Shown: piece after piece, positions 22,445 to 29,599 of the stretch
How the letters are laid out: each line of letters opens with the position of its first letter
Position numbering within the stretch: the first letter of the stretch is position 1
Origin: an uncultured Lachnospiraceae bacterium
GTDB taxonomy: Bacteria; Bacillota; Clostridia; Lachnospirales; Lachnospiraceae
Direction: 5' to 3'
Assembly (NCBI GenBank): GCA_946631935.1
Contig: CAMPAP010000131.1
Coordinates: forward strand, 1 to 31,124
DNA: 31,124 nt
Position numbers and translations under genes: made by a program
The notes under the pieces: generated by a model
Told to the model about the DNA's origin: nothing
Seen by the model: the letters and a program-made list of their open reading frames with translations, nothing else
Database searches by the model: none

Positions 22445-23616
22445 GAGATCCTCTTGCACAAAAAGTAGTAGATATAAAGCCTTCGGGCATAAGAAAATTT
22501 TTTGACATAGTAAGTGAGATGAAGGACGCTATCTCGCTGGGTGTGGGTGAACCGGATTTCGACACTCCCTGGCATATAAGGGATGAGGGAATCTACGCCC
22601 TTGAAAAAGGCAAGACCTTTTACACATCCAATGCCGGACTTAAAGAACTCAGGGTGGAGATAGGAAATTACCTCAAAAGATCCCAGGGCGTTGACTATGA
22701 TCCCCTTAAGGAAATGCTGATAACCGTCGGCGGATCCGAAGGCATAGACATGGCACTCCGCGCAATGTGTGACCCCGGGGATGAGGTTTTGATACCCCAG
22801 CCCTGCTACGTCTCATATGAGCCCTGCACCATCCTTACCGGAGCAAAGCCGGTTATCATCGACCTTAAGCCGGAAAATGAATTCAGACTTACGGCAGCTG
22901 AGATCGAGGATGCGGTCACGGATAAGACCAAGATCCTGATCCTTCCCTTCCCTAACAATCCCACCGGTGCCATTATGGAAAAAAGCGATCTTGAGGCTGT
23001 TTCAGAGGTTGTATTAAAGCATGATCTGTATGTGATATCCGATGAGATATATGCAGAGCTTACATATAAGGGAAAACACGTATCCATCACGACCATTCCG
23101 GGAATGAAGGAAAGAACCATCCTCATAAACGGTTTTTCCAAGGCATATGCCATGACAGGATGGAGACTCGGATATGCCTGCGGTCCGGAAAACATAATCG
23201 CACAGATGACCAAGATCCATCAGTTTGCAATAATGTGTGCACCCACCACCAGCCAGTATGCGGCGGTTGAGGCAGTTAAAAACGGTGATGAAGACATAGC
23301 AAAAATGAGGGAGAGCTATAACCAGAGAAGAAGATTCCTTTTGAATGCATTTAAAGAGATGGGAATTGAATGCTTTGAGCCCTTCGGTGCATTTTATGTT
23401 TTCCCCTGCATAAAAGAATTCGGAATGACAAGCGAAGAATTTGCCACAAGGTTTTTGCAGGAAGAAAAAGTCGCCGCGGTACCGGGTACGGCTTTTGGAG
23501 ACAGCGGTGAAGGATATCTCAGAATATCCTATGCTTATTCCCTTGAAAGACTGAAGGAAGCAATGACAAGGTTTGACAGGTTTGTAAAAAAACTCCGCGG
23601 GGAGAAAAAAGCCTGA
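22441..23616 (+). CDS. Class I/II PLP-dependent aminotransferase (PatA-like)
   Basis: A 391-residue fold-type I aminotransferase. Conserved elements are SLGVGEPDFDTPWHIRD, YTSNAGLKELRVEIGNYL, PNNPTGA, the PLP lysine Lys234 in INGFSKAYAMTGWRLGY and the C-terminal arginine in YLRISYAYS. The style is that of PatA/aromatic or aspartate-type enzymes of Firmicutes. Substrate is not resolved: N-acetyl-diaminopimelate, aromatic amino acids and aspartate are all possible. It overlaps the Lrp gene by 4 nt and is 2 nt from rsmA. The nearby aromatic-type ABC importer is suggestive only. Confidence 0.9.
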   Translation: MRDPLAQKVVDIKPSGIRKFFDIVSEMKDAISLGVGEPDFDTPWHIRDEGIYALEKGKTFYTSNAGLKELRVEIGNYLKRSQGVDYDPLKEMLITVGGSEGIDMALRAMCDPGDEVLIPQPCYVSYEPCTILTGAKPVIIDLKPENEFRLTAAEIEDAVTDKTKILILPFPNNPTGAIMEKSDLEAVSEVVLKHDLYVISDEIYAELTYKGKHVSITTIPGMKERTILINGFSKAYAMTGWRLGYACGPENIIAQMTKIHQFAIMCAPTTSQYAAVEAVKNGDEDIAKMRESYNQRRRFLLNAFKEMGIECFEPFGAFYVFPCIKEFGMTSEEFATRFLQEEKVAAVPGTAFGDSGEGYLRISYAYSLERLKEAMTRFDRFVKKLRGEKKA

Positions 23617-23618
23617 AC

Positions 23619-24476
23619 ATGGCAAGACTCAGATCCAAGGGCGCAACGATGGATCTCGTGCGCAGACACAATATCACAGCCAGAAAAAAATTCGGGCAGA
23701 ATTTCCTGACAGACGACAGTGTTCTCGATAAGATAGTTGAGGCAGCAGGCGTATGTGACAAGGACCATGTGATCGAAATAGGTCCGGGTCCCGGAGCACT
23801 TACAGAAAGGCTTGCAGAACATGCCGGTTTTGTCACTGCGATAGAGATCGATCCTCAGATGATCCCCGCTCTTGAAGAGATACTTGGGGATAAGGACAAT
23901 GTCCGGGTAATATGCGCTGACGTCTTAAAGACGGATATGGGAGCCATTGCGGAAAAGATCCCTGATAAAGATCTCAAGGTCGTTGCAAACCTCCCGTATT
24001 ACATCACCACACCCATAGTAACGGGTCTTTTGGAAAGCGGCATAAGATACAAAAGCATCACCGTAATGGTCCAGACGGAGGTTGCCGCCAGGATGCAGAC
24101 AGGTCCCGGTTCGAAAGATTACGGAGCCCTTTCCCTTGCAGTACAGTACTATTCAAAGCCTGAGATCGTAACGGATGTACCGCCGGAAGCATTTATTCCC
24201 AGACCCGGAGTGGGAAGCAGCGTGATCAGACTAGATCTGTATGACAAGCCGCCGGTATCCGTATCGGACGAAGCATTAATGTTCCGGATAATAAAAGCAT
24301 CCTTCATGCAAAGGCGCAAGACACTCCAGAATGCACTGAAAAACAATCCGGATGTGAGGATCCCGGCTGAAAAAACCTCTGCAGCCCTTCAGCAGATGGG
24401 GGCGGATCCCATGATAAGGGGCGAAGCCCTGACACTTGAACAGTTTGCACAATTTACCGATCTCATAAAAGGATAA
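23619..24476 (+). CDS. rsmA: 16S rRNA (adenine1518/1519-N6)-dimethyltransferase
   Basis: A 285-residue SAM-dependent methyltransferase that dimethylates the two adenines in the terminal loop of 16S rRNA. KKFGQNFLTDDSVLDKIVEA, the SAM motif IEIGPGPGALTERLA (about 52-66), the catalytic NLPYYITTP starting at Asn124, and FIPRPGVGSSV with an R-rich SFMQRRKTLQNAL helix are all canonical. ATG 23619 is used; the ribosome binding site is weak and lies within the end of the aminotransferase gene, so coupled translation is likely. A terminator follows directly. Confidence 0.95.
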   Translation: MARLRSKGATMDLVRRHNITARKKFGQNFLTDDSVLDKIVEAAGVCDKDHVIEIGPGPGALTERLAEHAGFVTAIEIDPQMIPALEEILGDKDNVRVICADVLKTDMGAIAEKIPDKDLKVVANLPYYITTPIVTGLLESGIRYKSITVMVQTEVAARMQTGPGSKDYGALSLAVQYYSKPEIVTDVPPEAFIPRPGVGSSVIRLDLYDKPPVSVSDEALMFRIIKASFMQRRKTLQNALKNNPDVRIPAEKTSAALQQMGADPMIRGEALTLEQFAQFTDLIKG

Positions 24477-24478
24477 AC

Positions 24479-24505
24479 AAGGCCACCCGTAAGGGTGGCT
24501 TTATT
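24479..24505 (+). terminator. Rho-independent terminator after rsmA
   Basis: AAGGCCACCC (24479-24488) pairs with GGGTGGCTTT (24493-24502) across a GTAA tetraloop, with one G-T pair, and runs into TTATTTG. It closes the 21306-24476 unit. Confidence 0.85.
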
Positions 24506-24711
24506 TGTGGTTTTCCACATTTTTTCCGGATCATGACCACAATATCTTTTATTTTTGACTTCCCGAATGTGGAAAAATCAATATTTAGTACTTTTTTCAC
24601 AAAAAATAACCAAAAAATGAGCCTGATTTATAGACAATGTTTTACTAATTATGGTATACTTTCGAAGATTGGATAAATATATGTTGTGGTTTTTCTTATT
24701 TTCCAGGGAGA
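24506..24711. other. AT-rich intergenic region without a gene
   Basis: About 200 AT-rich bases with no supported reading frame. A promoter for the TPR/pseudo-AAA+ gene lies near its 3' end. Nothing else was recognised. Confidence 0.6.
24631..24660 (+). promoter_or_regulatory. Extended -10 promoter of the TPR/pseudo-AAA+ gene
   Basis: TAGACA (24631-24636) and TATACT (24655-24660) are separated by 18 nt, and TGG precedes the -10 box to give an extended -10 element. The leader would be about 50 nt. Confidence 0.65.
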
Positions 24712-24717
24712 ATGACA

Positions 24718-27336
24718 GTGGATAAGTACGAATACAAGGTAAAACTACAGGAAATATACAAACTTATAGATGAAAAAGAGTATTTTGATGCGGTAGCCAT
24801 AGCGGATACCATCGACTGGCACAAAAAACCCGTTGAGACTCTTGTTCGTATAGGCGATCTTTACAGGAAGGTAATGAGGTACGATGATGCCATCGAACTT
24901 CTTAAGCTCGCTTATGACAAAAGTCCCGAGAATAAGAATATCTGCTACTATCTGTGCAAGCTCTACATCAAAAAGAAGTACATTGTCCAGGCTGTTTACG
25001 CATTTAACGAATTCGAAAGGATCGCAAGAGAAAACGATCCCAGAGTCTGCAAACTCAAATACATGAGGGATGAGATGCTGGGTGTTGAGATCGAGCAGAA
25101 GATAGTCACCCTTGAAACCCTCAAGAATATCGAATATACGGAAAAATGGGCTTACACCCTTGCATATATGTATTACAAGGCAGGCCGTGAGGCTGACTGT
25201 ATAAGGGAATGCGACGAGCTCATTGCATATTTTGGCGACGGCAAATATGTTTATGCCGCAATGCGTCTTAAGAAAGAATATACCGATCTTTCCGCAGAAC
25301 AGCAGAAGATATTTGACAAGTGGAAAGAGGACAGACCCGGTGATGCAGATTCCGGGACAGCCCGTATCGATGAGCCCACAAAGGAGATCCCGGGTCAGGA
25401 GATATCCTACAGCCTGCCTGAAGAGGGCGGTACCAGGATAATAACCGATGATGAGATCAGAAAGATAAATGAAACTGCAGGCGCTCCGGATCAGACAGTT
25501 GTCTATGATCCTGCCCAGGTTCAGATGGCGCTTGAAACCACCAATCTTTCCGATGAGACCAGAGTGTTCAAGGGTATCAACATTCCCGAGGAGCCCGAGA
25601 TCCGCATCAAGCCCGTGGATGTAGGCAAATACAACACAATTGATCTTCAGAAGGCGCTTGCTTCCGAGGTAAGAAAGGTTGTCGATAATGAGTCGGACCT
25701 GTCGGAAAAGGATGTTACAAGGGCTCTTATGGCACCCATGATCGATCCGGACACAGGCGGACTTGATAATCCCGAGTTTGCCGAAGCAAAGGATGAAGAA
25801 TACGATTACGATACCTCAAGGATGAATGAGGACAGATCCGCCGAAGAAAAATCCGGCGAAGATGAATCTTCAGAAGAAATCGCGGAGACCGAGGTTTTCT
25901 TTGATGATGAAGAAGCCACAGCACCTTCCGAAGAAAAGTCATCAGAAAGCGACTATCCTCTTTTCAGCGCTGAGAATGTGGAACCCGATACAGATGACCG
26001 CATAGTTACCGAATCCGAGGGAATAAATACATATTATCCCAAGGATATGTCAAAGTACGGAAAGCTTACAGACACACAGGCGGTCAGAGTCAAGGAAGCA
26101 TCAATGGAACATCCCCCCGAAGAGATAGCATCTTCTCTTTCACAGGGTGATGACGGACAGATCAGGCTGGTACTTCCCGACGATACGGAGATCATAAGAC
26201 AGATAACCGGCCAGATGAACATTTCCCAGGTCCTTGAGGAGTGGGAAAGAAAGCAGGCCGATCTTGAAAACCAGCTCCAGCAGGAGTTTCACGACCAGGT
26301 TAAGGTTCAGACCGGTGAACTTTTTGACCACTTCGAGACAGAGATCCTCAATTCCCTTCTTGAAGTACTTGAGAGAGAGTCTGATGAGGAAGAGGAAGCA
26401 AACAGGACGGTTTACGAAGGAAGCATTTCGGAGTTCGATGAGCTTCCCGATGAAGCAAGGCTTGAAACCGGACTTATCCCCGTAACCCAGATCTCGGAGA
26501 TCACTGAAAAAGAAAGCGGAGAAGAGGCTGCGATCCAGCGTATCCGTGAGAACCAGGAAAAGATAAGACTCGTTGGTGAAGATGATTCCGTAAGAGATCT
26601 TACCAGGGAAGAAAAAGAACTTTTCGGACCTTATATCCAGAGCAGGGCGGCAAAACGCCAGCTGGCTGTTTTACTTGATTCCCTCAGCATGGCTTCGTAT
26701 ACGGGGAATGCCATTCTTGCGGGTGACGACGGAATAGATGTGGAGAACCTTGCGGTAAGGATCCTGAAGGAAGTCAGAAACAGCGATCATAACCTCTTCG
26801 GAAAAGTGGCAAGGATCAAAGGTGAATCCTTAAACGGCAAGAGCATAGAAGCCACCATGAACGTCCTTGAAGGCGGCGGACTTATAATAAGCGATATTGC
26901 CCAGATAACTGACGAGACAGCGGATAAGCTTGAAGATGCGCTGATGAGAGAAGGCCTGGGAATAATCGTGATCATTGCTGACAGGAAGAGAAATGTTGAG
27001 AAGTTCATAGAAGCTCATCCCACTCTCTGCGAAATGTTTACCGCATATATGGAGGTCAAGGCTCTTTCCGAGAAAAAACTGGTTGCCTTTGCAAAGAAGT
27101 ATGCCCGTGAAAGAGAATATGTGATAAACGAAATGGGAGAACTTGCACTTCACACCCAGATCAGCATGAGACAGTCCAACGACCATGCAGTTACAGTCAT
27201 GGAAGTTAAAAAGATAGTCGATGATGCGATAGCACATGTTGAAAAGATTAATGCCGCGCATTTCTTTGATATTCTTCTCGGAAAGCGTTATGATATTGAA
27301 GATATGATAATCCTTGGCGAAAGAGATTTTGCCTGA
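24718..27336 (+). CDS. TPR protein with acidic linker and degenerate CbxX-type AAA+ domain
   Basis: An 872-residue protein that I do not recognise by name. GTG 24718 is preferred because GGGAG (24706-24710) is 7 nt upstream; an ATG at 24712 would be only one base from it. Residues 1-210 are helical TPR-like (IRIGDLYRKVMRYDDAIELL, YLCKLYIKKKYIVQAVYAFN). Residues about 215-500 are acidic and probably disordered, and 500-570 is helical. The C-terminal 270 residues follow the CbxX/SpoVK AAA+ plan: GNAILAGDDGIDVENLAVRI aligns with a Walker A but lacks the GKT; EGGGLIISDIAQI aligns with Walker B but lacks the Glu; VEKFIEAHPTLCEMFTAYME matches the arginine-region helix. ATP hydrolysis is unlikely. 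glgB follows 17 nt later, so the two are probably one transcript. Confidence 0.7.
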   Translation: MDKYEYKVKLQEIYKLIDEKEYFDAVAIADTIDWHKKPVETLVRIGDLYRKVMRYDDAIELLKLAYDKSPENKNICYYLCKLYIKKKYIVQAVYAFNEFERIARENDPRVCKLKYMRDEMLGVEIEQKIVTLETLKNIEYTEKWAYTLAYMYYKAGREADCIRECDELIAYFGDGKYVYAAMRLKKEYTDLSAEQQKIFDKWKEDRPGDADSGTARIDEPTKEIPGQEISYSLPEEGGTRIITDDEIRKINETAGAPDQTVVYDPAQVQMALETTNLSDETRVFKGINIPEEPEIRIKPVDVGKYNTIDLQKALASEVRKVVDNESDLSEKDVTRALMAPMIDPDTGGLDNPEFAEAKDEEYDYDTSRMNEDRSAEEKSGEDESSEEIAETEVFFDDEEATAPSEEKSSESDYPLFSAENVEPDTDDRIVTESEGINTYYPKDMSKYGKLTDTQAVRVKEASMEHPPEEIASSLSQGDDGQIRLVLPDDTEIIRQITGQMNISQVLEEWERKQADLENQLQQEFHDQVKVQTGELFDHFETEILNSLLEVLERESDEEEEANRTVYEGSISEFDELPDEARLETGLIPVTQISEITEKESGEEAAIQRIRENQEKIRLVGEDDSVRDLTREEKELFGPYIQSRAAKRQLAVLLDSLSMASYTGNAILAGDDGIDVENLAVRILKEVRNSDHNLFGKVARIKGESLNGKSIEATMNVLEGGGLIISDIAQITDETADKLEDALMREGLGIIVIIADRKRNVEKFIEAHPTLCEMFTAYMEVKALSEKKLVAFAKKYAREREYVINEMGELALHTQISMRQSNDHAVTVMEVKKIVDDAIAHVEKINAAHFFDILLGKRYDIEDMIILGERDFA

Positions 27337-27353
27337 TACTGTGGAGGGTATAA

Positions 27354-29462
27354 ATGGCATCGGAAAAAAAGACAACTGCTAAGATGACTTCTAAAACAAT
27401 AAAAAATACCAATGCAAAAGAAGCCGCTAAGGATAAGACCAAAGCGGCTTCAAACGCATCAAAGAAAACTTCCGTACCTGCTGCCAGAAAGCCTGCGGTA
27501 AAAAAGACCGCGGCAAAACCTGCTGGTACAAAGAAAGCAGCACCTAAAAAGAGTGCAGTTCAGACACCCGAAGAAGTATTCATCTCACAGGATGATATGT
27601 ACCTGTTCGGACAGGGCACACATTATGACATTTATAAAAAACTCGGCGCACACCCTTCCGTAAAGGACGGAAAAAAAGGATTTTACTTTGCCGTATGGGC
27701 TCCCAATGCACTTTCGGTTCACGTCATAGGATCCTGGAATAACTGGAACGAAGCTGAAGGAGAAATGACAAAACTCGGACCTGTGGGAATCTGGGAAGTC
27801 TTCATCGAAGGCATAGGAGAGGGAGAGATGTACAAATTCCTGATCTATGCTGATGACGGCAGCAAGCTTTATAAGGCCGATCCTTATGCAAACCGTGCAG
27901 AGTTCAGACCCGGAACAGCATCCGTGACTGCCGACCTTTCCACTTTCAAATGGACCGATGACAAGTGGGAGAGTGAAAGGGATAAAAAAGACTGGTACAA
28001 AGAACCCGTGGCTATTTATGAATGCCATATAGGATCATTCATGAAGCACCCTGACGGAACCGAGGACGGATTCTATAATTACCGTGAGTTTGCAACGAGG
28101 ATCGTCGAGTATCTAAAGGAAATGAAATATACCCATATCGAACTGATGGGTATCGCAGAACACCCCTTTGACGGTTCATGGGGATATCAGGTAACAGGAT
28201 ATTACGCACCCACGGCGCGTTACGGAACACCCCAGGATTTCATGTATCTTGTAAATGAGCTCCACAAAGCGGGAGTGGGAGTTATCCTTGACTGGGTGCC
28301 TGCACATTTTGCAACCGATGCCCACGGTCTCGGAAAATTTGACGGACACTGTATTTACGAAGATCCCGATCCAAGAAGAGGAGAGCATCCAGACTGGGGT
28401 ACCAAGATCTTTAATCTTGCAAAACCGGAAGTAAAGAACTTCCTTATTGCCAACGTACTGTTCTGGCTCAGGGAATTCCATGTGGACGGGATCAGGGTTG
28501 ATGCGGTAGCGTCAATGCTTTATCTTGATTACGGAAAGCGTGACGGCCAGTGGCTTCCCAATAAGTACGGCGATAACAAAAACCTTGATGCCATAGTATT
28601 CTTCCAGCATATGAATTCGGTTGTAAGAGGAACCTATCCCGGATTTATCACGGTTGCAGAGGAATCAACCGCATGGCCCAATGTTACGGGACCCATCGGA
28701 ACCGAAAGTCTCGGCTTCACATTCAAGTGGAATATGGGCTGGATGCATGATTTTTGCGAGTATATGAAGCTTGATCCCGTTATGAGAGGCGGAGATCATT
28801 ATGGCATGACCTTTGCCATGTCCTATAACGGAGCCGAGCATTACATCCTGCCTCTTTCACATGACGAGGTGGTCCATCTTAAGTGTTCAATGGTGGAGAA
28901 GATGCCCGGGTATAAGATCGATAAATATGCAAACCTGAGAATAGGTTATACATATATGTTCGGGCATTCCGGAAAAAAACTCCTCTTCATGGGACAGGAT
29001 TTCGGTCAGGAAAGAGAGTGGAGCGAAGCAAGAGAGCTTGACTGGTTCCTTTTGGGAGAAAAGCTTAATGCCGGAATGAAGACGTTTATGGGAGAGCTTT
29101 TGAACATCTACAGAAAATATCCCTGTCTTTACCGTATTGATGACAGCTGGGAAGGCTTTGAATGGATGAATGCGGATGATGCTGACAGAAGCGTTTATTC
29201 TTTCGTAAGAAGAGATGAAACAGGAAAGAAAAATCTGCTCTTTATCATCAATATGACACCCATGAAATGGGAAAAATATCTTGTTCCGGTACCCAAGGCA
29301 GGCGATTATAAGCTGGTCCTTAATTCCGATGAGGACAGATTCGGGGGATTCGGAGGAGCATATCCCGCAAAGATAAAGTCTGAAGAGAAAAAGTGCGGGC
29401 TTAAGGATAACTGCATCGAGCTTGATATGCAGCCTTTCAGCGCCGTCATCTACACATTCTGA
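27354..29462 (+). CDS. glgB: 1,4-alpha-glucan branching enzyme with Lys/Ala-rich N-terminal tail
   Basis: A 702-residue GH13 branching enzyme that makes alpha-1,6 branches in glycogen. A CBM48 domain (about residues 90-190, VHVIGSWNNWN) precedes the barrel, with the nucleophile Asp383 in GIRVDAVASM, Glu436 in TVAEESTAWP and Asp504 in LSHDEVVH. The first 70 residues are unlike other GlgB proteins: about 19 Lys, 17 Ala and several Pro and Thr, with only three acidic residues, resembling histone H1 tails. GGAGGG at 27342-27347 followed by ATG 27354 supports translation of this tail. It follows the TPR/pseudo-AAA+ gene by 17 nt. No other glycogen genes are in the window. Confidence 0.95.
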   Translation: MASEKKTTAKMTSKTIKNTNAKEAAKDKTKAASNASKKTSVPAARKPAVKKTAAKPAGTKKAAPKKSAVQTPEEVFISQDDMYLFGQGTHYDIYKKLGAHPSVKDGKKGFYFAVWAPNALSVHVIGSWNNWNEAEGEMTKLGPVGIWEVFIEGIGEGEMYKFLIYADDGSKLYKADPYANRAEFRPGTASVTADLSTFKWTDDKWESERDKKDWYKEPVAIYECHIGSFMKHPDGTEDGFYNYREFATRIVEYLKEMKYTHIELMGIAEHPFDGSWGYQVTGYYAPTARYGTPQDFMYLVNELHKAGVGVILDWVPAHFATDAHGLGKFDGHCIYEDPDPRRGEHPDWGTKIFNLAKPEVKNFLIANVLFWLREFHVDGIRVDAVASMLYLDYGKRDGQWLPNKYGDNKNLDAIVFFQHMNSVVRGTYPGFITVAEESTAWPNVTGPIGTESLGFTFKWNMGWMHDFCEYMKLDPVMRGGDHYGMTFAMSYNGAEHYILPLSHDEVVHLKCSMVEKMPGYKIDKYANLRIGYTYMFGHSGKKLLFMGQDFGQEREWSEARELDWFLLGEKLNAGMKTFMGELLNIYRKYPCLYRIDDSWEGFEWMNADDADRSVYSFVRRDETGKKNLLFIINMTPMKWEKYLVPVPKAGDYKLVLNSDEDRFGGFGGAYPAKIKSEEKKCGLKDNCIELDMQPFSAVIYTF

Positions 29463-29521
29463 GGAAAGATGCGGTATTAAAGGTCCGGACTAAAGAAATC
29501 GGGGATAATAACCGAAATTAT

Positions 29522-29552
29522 AGGTGAGTGCATGGAAGCGCTCACCTTTTTT
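29522..29552 (+). terminator. Rho-independent terminator after glgB
   Basis: AGGTGAGTGC (29522-29531) pairs with GCGCTCACCT (29538-29547), with one T-G pair and a 6-nt loop, followed by a run of T. It ends the TPR/pseudo-AAA+-glgB unit. Confidence 0.9.
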
Positions 29553-29599
29553 AATCTGTGGGAAGGATCCCCAAAACGTATATTTTCAGGAGATATGAT

